Source: Chryseobacterium indologenes (GTDB lineage Bacteria > Bacteroidota > Bacteroidia > Flavobacteriales > Weeksellaceae). Taken from it: 64,000 nt of DNA. Under the pieces are notes generated by a model. The model was not told where the DNA came from. It worked only from the letters and a program-made list of their open reading frames with translations, and did no database searches. Below are positions 35,386 through 45,200 of this stretch, piece after piece. Position numbers and translations under genes: made by a program. Numbering within the stretch: position 1 is the first letter of the stretch; each line of letters starts with the position of its first letter. The stretch spans positions 124,001-188,000 of the forward strand of contig LAZY01000078.1 in assembly GCA_001013295.1 (NCBI GenBank), read 5' to 3'.

Positions 35386-36501
35386 ATGAAATATTTAATC
35401 GGCTTATTAATTGGTTTTTTTTCAATATTTAGCTGCCAAAAAAATAACAAGAAAGAAATTAATCAATCATCTGGAAAACTCCAAACAGAGTCAAAAAATT
35501 ATTTAAACATTAAAATTAATAATGATTTGAATGTATCAATTGGTGAACTAACATCAATAGATGAAAGCATTAATGAAGACTATGAAGTTATAAACAAGCA
35601 TGATACAATCTATATTACTAAACAATTTTTAGAATCGGATAATATTGATGGAAAAAACATAAAAGTTTCAAGTAATCATAAGATTGATATTAATGTAAAA
35701 TATGATGTTAGTTTTAATTTTATGGGGAATGAAAAAGAATCAAATTATTTACCTATAAATTATACTATTTCAAAAAAAATAAATTCAGGATCAATTCTTC
35801 CCTTATTTGAAAAGATTTACAATGATATTGGGTTTCAAAATTTTGTAAAAACGAATAAACAAAAAATTTATAATCAATCATATAATACTTTTATAAAATA
35901 TTACGGAGGTATGACAGAGAATAAGTTGAAATCCTGCTGTCCCGCAGACTATGAAAATTATTCCAAGATTAAAAAAGTAGATAAAAATCATCTTCTTAGT
36001 TTAGATTTGGAAAAAGATCTGATTACGGTTCCAGATTATAAATCTATAATCATTGATATTAAAGATCTTGATTCCTCAAAAAATTATGTAGTAGTATTTA
36101 AAAAAGATAATGAAAAAGTAGAAGACTTATCTACGAACTCAACGGTAACGCAAAAAATAAACTGGGATGGTATTTACTGGCTTTATCCTTATAATATCGA
36201 CAGCGAAAAACAGGGAAACTACTACATAAATATTTCTAAGGATAATAATGAATTTGGATTTAGTGGAGATATTCAATTTAATTATAAAATCAACTACAAA
36301 GTCAAAGACAATAAATTATTTATTTTTGATAATAATCAATCAGCTACAGATCCTTTGGCTGTTATTTACAAAGAGAAAGATAAATATTATATCAAAAGTG
36401 ATTTGATAAAAATGGAACGTACCGATTTAAAAGAAACTAAAAATGGTTATCTAATACTTTGGGCAAAATCAAGTGATGATGTTCCAGATTCTCCACAATA
36501 A
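35386..36501 (+). CDS. lipoprotein, candidate immunity protein 3
   Basis: This 371-residue lipoprotein shares the leader of the gene before it (MKYLIGLLIGFFSIFSC, Cys at residue 17) but has no SH3b domain. The mature protein is beta-rich, with a CCPADYENY motif near residue 185 and a C-terminal part (about 260-371, GIYWLYPYNID ... ITKM-like strands). That part reads like a compact beta domain of an inhibitor or binding protein; no family is recognised. It ends the cluster before a terminator. Composition remains strongly AT-rich. Confidence 0.68.
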   Translation: MKYLIGLLIGFFSIFSCQKNNKKEINQSSGKLQTESKNYLNIKINNDLNVSIGELTSIDESINEDYEVINKHDTIYITKQFLESDNIDGKNIKVSSNHKIDINVKYDVSFNFMGNEKESNYLPINYTISKKINSGSILPLFEKIYNDIGFQNFVKTNKQKIYNQSYNTFIKYYGGMTENKLKSCCPADYENYSKIKKVDKNHLLSLDLEKDLITVPDYKSIIIDIKDLDSSKNYVVVFKKDNEKVEDLSTNSTVTQKINWDGIYWLYPYNIDSEKQGNYYINISKDNNEFGFSGDIQFNYKINYKVKDNKLFIFDNNQSATDPLAVIYKEKDKYYIKSDLIKMERTDLKETKNGYLILWAKSSDDVPDSPQ

Positions 36502-36551
36502 TTAAATTAATAAGTGCAACCAAATAAGCTTATAGTATTAGCTATTAAGAG

Positions 36552-36586
36552 AAAAAAGAGGTTTCTTTATTGAAACCTCTTTTTTA
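36552..36586 (+). terminator. terminator of the effector-immunity cluster
   Basis: AAAAAGAGGTTTC pairs with GAAACCTCTTTTT around TTTATT and is followed by T. It closes the plus-strand unit 51 bases after the last lipoprotein gene. Confidence 0.78.
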
Positions 36587-36611
36587 TATATCAAAATCTC
36601 CGGTTTTTAAA

Positions 36612-36637
36612 ATAAAAAAGACCCGGAAGATCCGGGC
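36612..36637 (-). terminator. terminator of the lptF/G-like gene
   Basis: On the minus strand CCCGGA-TCT-TCCGGG is followed by TCTTTTTTATTTT. It lies 19 bases after the LptF/G stop codon. Confidence 0.78.
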
Positions 36638-36655
36638 CTGTACTATAAAAAAAGA

Positions 36656-38113
36656 TTACTGGTATCTCTTATGTTCTTTATCCTTCGCAAATAATTTGGT
36701 AACAGGTTTAAAGAATGCCTTATATTTTTCCGCATCAAACAATTGTGAATCGGTAAGGGCTTTATACGTCATCCAGACTCCAAAAGGGAAGAGGATGAAA
36801 TTCGGAAGCCATGCAGCCAGATAAGGATTCATTTTTCCACTCCAGGACATGTTTTCCACGCCTACATTCATCACATAAAAGATGATGAAAATAACGATAG
36901 CGATGATAACCGGAAGTCCCATTCCTCCTTTTCTGATGATAGATCCTAAACTGGCTCCGATCAGGAAGAAGATGATACAAGTTACAGAATAAGAAATAAT
37001 TCTTTGCTGGTAGATCACTACTTTACTGAAGTATTTTACATTGTTGCTTACTTCATTCTTTTTAGATTCCAGTGTTGATTTCAGATTATCCAGTCTGTTG
37101 TGGGCAAAATAGATGATGTCAAGCTTTTTATTTCCTTTTACCGTATCCAATTTGATCTGAGATTTTGGAGCGACTTTAGGCCTGTTTCCTTTGTCCATGT
37201 AGCTGACAACAGAATTGGTCTGATTCAGTACTTCAGAACCTACATTATCAAAAAACTGTTTGTTTTCTTTCTTACTTCTTACAATGGTTTCGTTGACCTG
37301 GTTATAACTCTGGAAACGGTAATCATCTGTAATCTGTTCTTTTTCTATCGCTTTATTAATGATTTCACTGATGTCGAAGTGAGAAACTAAAGTATCGAAT
37401 TTAATAGCCTGATCCGGCTGTTTCTGTCTTACATTATCTCCTTTTCCTGCGTAAGCATCTTCAAATACATAGCCGTTGTAAAGAACCAGTTTCAGGAAAT
37501 TCTTATTGGCAGCAGGCACAAATTTTCCTTTTTCAGCTACAATAGACTGCTGATTTTCGTAAGTATTTGCTTTTTTGTGAATAAAAACCCCGTCAATATT
37601 TTCTCCGTTTTCACCATAGATCTTGTCAAACTTTACCATATAACTCGGGATCTGGTCAATAAACTGTCCCGGAGTAAAGTTCAGCGCAGGCTTGGTCTGT
37701 GCAATATTGAACAGCATATTTTTCGCTTTCTTCTGAAAATCCGGGCTGATATTATTGGAGAAGAAGTAGAGGATGATGGCGAGGACGGTAGCCACTCCCA
37801 GAAGAGGGGTCATTACCCTTGTAAGAGAAATTCCTGCCGCTTTCATCGCTGCAAGCTCGTATCTTTCCCCAAATTCTCCGAAAGACATGATGCTTGCCAG
37901 AAGAATAGTAAGCGGAAGCACCATACTGATGACGCTTACCCCAAGATAGAAAAGAAGTTTAAGGATCTGCCAGTAGCTTAATCCTTTACCCATAAATTGC
38001 CCCAGCTGAACCCAGATAATGTTTACAATAAAGATGAAAAACAATACGCTGAATATAAAGAAAAACGGTCCAAAGAAGGTTTTTATGATATATCGGTCTA
38101 GTATTTTTAACAT
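36656..38113 (-). CDS. LptF/LptG family permease (YjgP/YjgQ)
   Basis: This 485-residue inner-membrane protein has six membrane helices: three near the N-terminus (about residues 12-120) and three near the C-terminus (about 365-450). A large periplasmic beta-jellyroll lies between. This is the LptF/LptG layout; the pair with LptB extracts lipopolysaccharide from the inner membrane. The N-terminus (LDRYIIKTFFGPFFF) is diagnostic. LolA and FtsK genes precede it on the same strand, forming an envelope and division cluster. Whether it is the F or G paralogue cannot be told. Confidence 0.9.
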   Translation of the reverse strand: MLKILDRYIIKTFFGPFFFIFSVLFFIFIVNIIWVQLGQFMGKGLSYWQILKLLFYLGVSVISMVLPLTILLASIMSFGEFGERYELAAMKAAGISLTRVMTPLLGVATVLAIILYFFSNNISPDFQKKAKNMLFNIAQTKPALNFTPGQFIDQIPSYMVKFDKIYGENGENIDGVFIHKKANTYENQQSIVAEKGKFVPAANKNFLKLVLYNGYVFEDAYAGKGDNVRQKQPDQAIKFDTLVSHFDISEIINKAIEKEQITDDYRFQSYNQVNETIVRSKKENKQFFDNVGSEVLNQTNSVVSYMDKGNRPKVAPKSQIKLDTVKGNKKLDIIYFAHNRLDNLKSTLESKKNEVSNNVKYFSKVVIYQQRIISYSVTCIIFFLIGASLGSIIRKGGMGLPVIIAIVIFIIFYVMNVGVENMSWSGKMNPYLAAWLPNFILFPFGVWMTYKALTDSQLFDAEKYKAFFKPVTKLFAKDKEHKRYQ

Positions 38114-38233
38114 GCGTCAAAATTAATCAAAAAGCCACAAAGTTTACTTGTGGCTTTTCATATTTTGTTATTTTTTTTAGGCTGAATCATAAAAAAGCAA
38201 AACTGCAAAACTGCAAATTTGCTTTTTAAGTTC

Positions 38234-38881
38234 TTAAAGTTCTGTAACGACGTAGTTTTTAAACTTATTCTTGTCGAAAACGAACATCATAGGATCCAGT
38301 TCCTGATTCTCTTTATACTCTTTAATGGCGATCACGGCTACATCTTTATTGCTTCCATGCTGCTCCAGTTTTACCATTTGCTTCTTTGCAGAGTCTACAA
38401 ATAGATAGACAAACTGTATTCCGTTTGCTTTCACCGGAGTAAGTTTAATGAAATCGGCATTTACTCCGTTCACCATTTTCTTACCGTTATAAGTTACATT
38501 ATAATCATTCCTGTAAGTGGTCAGATAGTTGATAGGGGAGAACATGGTGCTGCTGCCATTCGGTTTTGCTACTGTTACTTCCATATCATCCGAATTGATG
38601 TTGTAGATTTTATTTCCATCGAAGATCTGCTCAGTATCCATAATCTTCAGTTTGTACTTTTCTCCTGCCACATAGTAGATACCAGGTTCCGTTTTTGTCA
38701 CCTGCCCGTTCAGGCCGCTTCCAAAAGAAAATTTGAAGTAAGAATTCTTTTTAGAATTGTAGTTGGCGGTAATATCATCCAATATCTTTTTAGCTTTAGC
38801 ATCGATCTTCTGAGCATTTGCCATTCCTACAGCACCTACAACAAAACTTCCTAATATAACTTTTGAAATAATATTTTTCAT
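38234..38881 (-). CDS. lolA: LolA-like outer-membrane lipoprotein carrier
   Basis: This 215-residue protein has a signal peptide (KVILGSFVVGAVGMANAQ) and a LolA/LolB-like half-barrel fold. An N-terminal helix (AKKILDDITANYNSKK) is followed by strands such as KTEPGIYYVAGEKYKLKI and VTYNGKKMVNGVNADFIKLTP. LolA ferries lipoproteins across the periplasm. The frame is open 56 codons further upstream into ftsK, but the ATG at 38881 begins the signal peptide and leaves a 61-base gap after ftsK. It is followed by the LptF/G gene, giving an operon for envelope biogenesis. Confidence 0.88.
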   Translation of the reverse strand: MKNIISKVILGSFVVGAVGMANAQKIDAKAKKILDDITANYNSKKNSYFKFSFGSGLNGQVTKTEPGIYYVAGEKYKLKIMDTEQIFDGNKIYNINSDDMEVTVAKPNGSSTMFSPINYLTTYRNDYNVTYNGKKMVNGVNADFIKLTPVKANGIQFVYLFVDSAKKQMVKLEQHGSNKDVAVIAIKEYKENQELDPMMFVFDKNKFKNYVVTEL

Positions 38882-38942
38882 TTTCTTATTTAATCTTTTA
38901 GATATTTTAAATTTTAAAGGGTTGAAATCATCTGTTTTTCCC

Positions 38943-41525
38943 TTAGCTACGCAAATCTTCCAAAAACTGTTCCAAAGAATGAAGATCACTGATGATGACT
39001 TCTCTTGCCTTAGCTCCGTTGAAGCCTCCCACAATACCGCTGGCTTCAAGCTGATCCATAATTCTTCCAGCTCTGTTGTAGCCCAGTTTCAATTGTCTCT
39101 GAAGCATTGATGTAGATCCCTGTTGGGTAGAAACAATGATTCTTGCAGCTTCTTCAAATAAGGCATCTTTTTCGTTAGGATCAAAAGAACCTGCTGCTGA
39201 ACTGTTAGCATCTTCAGAAACATATTCTGGTAGAAGGAAGGCGGATGAATATCCTTTTTGTTCCCCAATAAATTCCGCAATTCTTTCAACTTCCGGAGTA
39301 TCTACGAAGGCACACTGAAGTCTTAAAATTTCATTTCCGTTGAAGTAAAGCATATCTCCTTTACCGATCAGTTGATCAGCACCTGGAGAGTCAAGGATGG
39401 TTCTGGAGTCTACACTTGAAATTACTCTAAAGGCTGCTCTTGCCGGGAAGTTAGCTTTAATCATCCCCGTGATTACATTTACAGACGGTCTCTGTGTTGC
39501 CACGATCAGGTGAATACCAACGGCTCTTGCAAGCTGTGCCAGTCTGGCAATCGGTAATTCAACCTCTTTTCCGGCAGTCATGATAAGATCTGCAAACTCG
39601 TCCACTACCAATACGATATAAGGTAAATATCGGTGTCCGTTTTCCGGATTCAGTTTTCGCTCCGTAAACTTCTTGTTGTATTCTTTTAAATTTTTACAGA
39701 ATGCATTTTTAAGAAGATCATATCGGGTATCCATCTCAATACACAATGAATTCAGGGTATTGATTACTTTATTGGTATCTGTAATGATCGCTTCTTCAGC
39801 ATCAGGAAGTTTAGCCAGGTAATGTCTTTCAATTTTTGAATATAAAGAAAGTTCTACCTTCTTAGGGTCTACCATGACGAACTTCAGTTCGCTCGGATGT
39901 TTTTTATAAAGGAGAGAGGTCAGGATCGCGTTGATACCAACAGACTTACCTTGTCCTGTAGCCCCCGCCATCAATAAGTGAGGCATTTTCGAAAGGTCAG
40001 CCATGAAGATTTCGTTGGAGATCGTTTTTCCGAAAACCACCGGAAGATCCATATCTGTATTCTGGAATTTCTGAGAAGCAATAACAGAACGCATAGACAC
40101 CATGGTAGGATTCTTTCTCGGTACTTCAATTCCTATCGTTCCTTTTCCTGGCATCGGAGCAATGATTCTGATCCCTAAAGCAGAAAGGTTCAGTGCAATA
40201 TCATCCTGCAGCTTTTTAATGGCAGCAACCCTGATTCCGGCTTCCGGAACAATTTCGTATAACGTAACTGTAGGTCCTATCGTTGCTTTGATCTCAGCGA
40301 TTCCTACATTGAAATTCTTCAGAAGTCCAACAATCTTATTTTTATTTTCTTCTAATTCTTCTTTGTTGATAGAAATTTCTTCGCTTCCATAATCTTTTAA
40401 CAGTTCTACAGGAGGCATCTGGAATTTGGCAAGATCCAGCTTATGATCATAAAGCCCATGCTTTTCTACAAGCTCCTGGGATTTTTTGTCAGAATCATCC
40501 AGAATATCAATTACCGGAGCAACTTCTACGTTAAATTTAATGTTTTCCTGTGCCGGTGCGGAAACGGAAGGAGTAACCACAGGGGATGGAGTAGAAGGTC
40601 TAATATCGAAAGCTTCTTCCGGAGTTGATACCGGAACGATGGGTTTCGTAGAAAGATTCAGACTTACAGGTTGAGAAACTTCTTTAGGTTCAGTTTCAAA
40701 AGAAGTATGATTAGGAGTGGTAATGGTTTCTATATCGGCGGCAACCTGTACTTTTGGAGCATTTATCACAGGCTCCGGTTCTTTCATTTTATTGATCGGG
40801 TTCCCGGAAGCAGGAGTTGTAATATCACTTACTGTAACATTAGGAGCAACTTCTTCTTCTGTTTCCTCAATTTCTTCTTTCAGATCTTCATCCGCTTCAA
40901 AGTCTTCATCAGAATCCGGCATCATAGATTTTACTTTTCCGATGGTATTTTCATTGAGTGTATTTAGTTTTGCTTTGATTGAGCTTGGACGAAGATTAAA
41001 TTCAAGGATAAAATACAAAAGAATGCTCGCAGCCAATACCGTCCACAAACCTACTGTTCCGATAATCGCATTCAGGTAATCCATGATCTGATACCCATAT
41101 ACTCCTCCTAAAACTCCCTGTCCTTTGGTAAGGGTTCCCATGAAAATAGGAAGCCAGCAAATGAAAAACAGGGAATGCCCGATTGTTTTCCATGGCTTAA
41201 AGGTTTTTTTCTTCAGAATCAGCGTACCTACTACTAAAAATAAAAAGGCAATAATAAATGAGGCGATACCAATACTTTCAAATATGAAAATATTTCCTAA
41301 CCAGTCGCCCGCTTTACCAAAAATATTTGAAGATTTTATACTCTTATCAAGCATAGTACCTGCCTGGCTTTGGTCTGCTTTCCAGTTCATTAAATAAGAA
41401 ATGAAGGATAAGGCAAGGACAGCAGAGAAAAGGATAAAACTAAGCCCGAAAAAGATACGTGGCTTAGATAAAATTCTGCCTTTATCAGGCGATTCAGTCG
41501 GTTTTTTTTGTGTCTTTTTGTCCAT
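38943..41525 (-). CDS. ftsK: DNA translocase FtsK
   Basis: This 860-residue protein pumps chromosomal DNA through the division septum. Four N-terminal membrane helices (about residues 28-185) anchor it, followed by an acidic, Pro/Thr-rich linker (about 200-370). The alpha/beta/gamma motor holds Walker A (GATGQGKSVGIN) and Walker B (LVVDEFADLIM). The C-terminal gamma winged helix (RQLKLGYNRAGRIMDQLEASGIVG) reads KOPS sites. The AVGIHLIVATQRPSV motif is typical. It heads the lolA and lptF/G unit on the minus strand. Confidence 0.95.
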   Translation of the reverse strand: MDKKTQKKPTESPDKGRILSKPRIFFGLSFILFSAVLALSFISYLMNWKADQSQAGTMLDKSIKSSNIFGKAGDWLGNIFIFESIGIASFIIAFLFLVVGTLILKKKTFKPWKTIGHSLFFICWLPIFMGTLTKGQGVLGGVYGYQIMDYLNAIIGTVGLWTVLAASILLYFILEFNLRPSSIKAKLNTLNENTIGKVKSMMPDSDEDFEADEDLKEEIEETEEEVAPNVTVSDITTPASGNPINKMKEPEPVINAPKVQVAADIETITTPNHTSFETEPKEVSQPVSLNLSTKPIVPVSTPEEAFDIRPSTPSPVVTPSVSAPAQENIKFNVEVAPVIDILDDSDKKSQELVEKHGLYDHKLDLAKFQMPPVELLKDYGSEEISINKEELEENKNKIVGLLKNFNVGIAEIKATIGPTVTLYEIVPEAGIRVAAIKKLQDDIALNLSALGIRIIAPMPGKGTIGIEVPRKNPTMVSMRSVIASQKFQNTDMDLPVVFGKTISNEIFMADLSKMPHLLMAGATGQGKSVGINAILTSLLYKKHPSELKFVMVDPKKVELSLYSKIERHYLAKLPDAEEAIITDTNKVINTLNSLCIEMDTRYDLLKNAFCKNLKEYNKKFTERKLNPENGHRYLPYIVLVVDEFADLIMTAGKEVELPIARLAQLARAVGIHLIVATQRPSVNVITGMIKANFPARAAFRVISSVDSRTILDSPGADQLIGKGDMLYFNGNEILRLQCAFVDTPEVERIAEFIGEQKGYSSAFLLPEYVSEDANSSAAGSFDPNEKDALFEEAARIIVSTQQGSTSMLQRQLKLGYNRAGRIMDQLEASGIVGGFNGAKAREVIISDLHSLEQFLEDLRS

Positions 41526-41791
41526 AATATCAATGTCGCAAATTTAACGTTTTTTCAATACTAAAAGAATCTTTTTTTCTTCAAAAAACATTTTGTAATT
41601 CCCGATTTTTACTGCGATTATTTAAAATTGTGAAAAGAATATTTTTCGTTATTGTATGAAATAAAATAAGGCATTTTTTTTTGTTTTTCCAAATCCAAAC
41701 TTGTTAAATTATATTAATTGATAGATAATTTTCGCATAATGTCTGAAAATAGATCATAAATTTCTTATTAAAACGATTTCAGTCTCTATAA

Positions 41792-42025
41792 ACCCCGCCG
41801 AAAAATCATTCAAAGGGCAAAGTTGATATAGAAAGCTCTGTAGAATTTCAAGCTGATGCGGATATATTGGCTGAATATAAAGTCATCATGATGAACGGGT
41901 ACCAAAGAGAAGCATTGGATTTGTTTTTTAAAGTGAAAAAAATGGATGAATCGCTCTCTGGAATTGATACGTTCATAGTAGAAATAAAATCAGAAATAGA
42001 GGCGGATTGCAGGTGCGAGTTGTAA
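41792..42025 (+). pseudogene. remnant of an unrecognised gene
   Basis: This plus-strand frame of 77 codons reads like protein (KVDIESSVEFQADADILAEY, KVKKMDESLSGIDTFIVE, ending CRCEL) yet has no start codon before an internal ATG at 41888. From that ATG only 45 residues remain. No partner piece is found upstream. It may be a truncated remnant; a short genuine gene from 41888 is possible but less likely. Family unknown. Confidence 0.4.
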
Positions 42026-42241
42026 CGGGTTTTATTCCAGTGGATTGTTTTGAAAATGACAAATAAGAAATAGAGTTTCTCAATCATTCGGATAGGTAAT
42101 ATGAATACGAATTTTAACGTTTTTAAAAATTGAATTTTTCCTAATATTTTTGGGATTATTAAGAACGTTTCAAAATAAGCAAAACAGAGGCCAAAATGAC
42201 AAATAACAGCTTTTTTTACCTCCTTTATAGTTTATCATCCT

Positions 42242-42249
42242 TATTTTTG
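42242..42249 (+). promoter_or_regulatory. -7 promoter box of ccsBA
   Basis: TATTTTTG matches TAnnTTTG, 21 bases before the ATG. The -33 region shows only T-rich DNA. Confidence 0.5.
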
Positions 42250-42270
42250 CATGTCAAGTACATATAAATC

Positions 42271-45200
42271 ATGAAGAAGCTCCAAGATATTATTATCTCA
42301 ACCAGGACAATGGCTGTATTGTTACTGGTGTACGCATTCGCAATGGCCTATGCAACGTTCTTAGAAAACGACTACGGAACTCCTACAGCAAAAGCATTAA
42401 TTTATGAGGCAAAATGGTTTGAACTGATCATGGTCCTGCTCATTCTCAACTTCATAGGAAATATCGGAAGATACAGACTATGGAAAAAAGATAAGTGGCC
42501 GGTTTTGGTTTTTCACCTTGCCTTTGTTTTCATTTTCATCGGTGGTGCCATTACCAGATACATCAGTTTCGAAGGACAGATGCGTATCAGAGAAGGAGAG
42601 ACCTCCAATGAGATCATAACGGATAAAACTTTCCTTAAGATCCAAATAGAGGAAAAAGGTGATGTCCTTAACTATCAGGATATTCCTTATCTAATGTCTC
42701 CATTGCACAAAGATCTGCAGGCTACCTATGACTTCCACGGAAAAGAAGTAAAAGTTTTCGCAAAAGAATATATTCAAAGAAAAAAAGACAGCCTGATTGC
42801 AGAACCTAACGGAACTGAATATCTTCATCTGGTTTCCACAGGAAATACCGGTAGACAGAATATCTACATCAAACCGGGAGAAACAAAATCCATCAACGGA
42901 ACTTTAGTAACGTTCAACAGAGCTATCGATGGTGCTGTAGAATTCAGAAATGATGGCGGTAAACTATCAATCAAAACTCCTGTTGATGCAAACTATATGA
43001 CCATGGCAACGCAGGCAACCGGAACTACCAAGAAAGATGAATTCCAGCCATTGGCGTTGAGAAGTTTATATACAATCAACGAATTGAAGCTTGTAGTGCC
43101 TGAAGGTCTTAAAAAAGGAAGACTGATAGCAATTGAAGGGGACAGAAAGAAAGATGCGAATGTTCCGGATATGCTTCAGGTTGAATTACAAGGACCAAAA
43201 ACAAAACAATTGGTTGACCTTTCTGTAGAAAAAGGAAATCCAAACGCTTACAAACAAATTACAATGGACGGATTGAACATTATGCTTGGATTCGGACCAA
43301 AGGTATATAATACTCCTTTCGCATTGAAATTAGACGATTTCGTAATGGAAACGTATCCTGGAAGTAGCTCTCCAAGTGCTTACGAAAGCCACGTGAAAAT
43401 TGTTGATGAAGGGAAAGAAACACCTTATAAAATCTATATGAACCACGTTCTAAACTATAAAGGATACCGTTTCTTCCAGTCAAGTTTTGATCCGGACAGA
43501 ATGGGAACCGTATTGTCGGTAAACCATGATTATTGGGGAACTTTGATTTCTTATATCGGATATGCATTATTGTTCTTAGGAATGTTTGTGATCTTCTTCT
43601 GGAAAGGAACACACTTCTGGAAATTAAGTAAAATGCTGACAGATGTTAACAAAAAGAAGGCTGCAGCAGTGCTTTTAATATTCCTGAGCTTAGGGTTGAA
43701 TGCACAGAAAATTGAAACTCATGGTACAACAGACGGAAGCAGAGAGCACATTCATGTAGAGGGAGATAATCATTCTCATACTCCGGCGCCTCAACCGCTT
43801 GATGGTGCTGCTCCAAAACAGAATTCATTGGCAACCCCAATGAGTAAAATGAGATCCATTACTCCGGATGAGATCATTGCGAGAAATAAAATCAGCAAAG
43901 AGCATGCAGAAAAATTCGGGTATCTTTTAGTTCAGAGTTTTGAAGGAAGAATTGTTCCGATCAATACTCAGGCTTTAGATATTTTAAGAAAACTTTACAA
44001 ACATGATAGCTTTAAAGGAACAGACGGAAAATCTCTGACTGCTAACCAATGGTTCCTTTCTATCAATACAGATACTCCAAGTTGGACAATGGTTCCTATC
44101 ATCAAAGTAGGACCTAAAGGAGGAGACGAACTGAAGAATAAAACGAAAGCTGATGAAGACGGATATACTTCGTTGATGAACCTTTTCCCTGCGGATGCCA
44201 ATGGTAATTTAACATACATTCTTGAGCATGATTATAATACGGCTTTCCGTAAGAAACCTGCTGAACAGACCAATTATGATAAAGAAGTAATTGCTGTAAA
44301 CGAAAGAGTACAGATCTTCAACGAATTCTTCAGCGGTCAGTTTATGAGAATTGTTCCTGTAAAGAATGATGCCAATCACACATGGCATTCATGGCTGGAT
44401 CAGAAATTTGAACCGGACATGGAATCTCAGCAGGTAATGGGACCTTATTTTGCTGAAGTTTTAACAGCACAAAAAACAGGCAACTGGAGTAAAGCAGATA
44501 CAGAATTGACAAAGCTTTCAGACTACCAGCAAAAATGGGGGAAAGCAGTAGTTCCTGCAAAATCTAAAGTTGATCTTGAGGTTTTCATGAATAAAGCGGA
44601 TATTAACTTCAAATTATTGATTTTCTATACCATCATTGGCGGACTTATTCTTGTTTTAGGATTTATTGAATTATTCAAACCTAACAGAATATTAAAGAAA
44701 GCGATCAAAGCAACTATTTATATTGGACTAGTTGGGTATATCTGTCATTTCCTGGGTCTTGTGGCAAGATGGTATATTTCAGGACATGCTCCTTGGAGTA
44801 ACGGATATGAAGCTATTATCTTCATCTCATGGGTAGGTATTACTGCCGGATTGATGTTCTATTTTGGATTTAGAAAACCTAGTTTGGAGCAGAGAGCAGC
44901 ATTAGCAACGGTAAAATTATTGAATCCTAAAAGCGAAGCTGGTGTAAACGCTCTGATTCCAGCATCCGGATTTATGGTAGCTGTAATTATGATGGGATTT
45001 GCTCACGGAGGTTCAGCACTTGATCCACAGATCACGCCGCTTGTTCCGGTATTGAAATCTTACTGGCTGATCGTTCACGTAGCGATTATTACATCAAGCT
45101 ATGGTTTCTTTGCTCTTTCAATGATCATTGCCGTAATCTCATTGGTATTCTATATTATTTCCAATAAAGATACTTATAAGATTCATCATGATACGACCTT

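Larger units (their letters stand above)
41526..42270. other. intergenic region with a start-less reading frame and the ccs promoter
   Basis: This 745-base region between the divergent ftsK and ccsBA genes is AT-rich. It holds a protein-like plus-strand frame (listed separately) and a -7 box before ccsBA. I see nothing else in it. Confidence 0.45.

Noticed and set aside
41848-42087. 79-codon minus-strand frame upstream of ccsBA
   Set aside because: It is the complement of a more protein-like plus-strand frame (41792-42025), with Ser/Ile/Phe-rich shadow composition.
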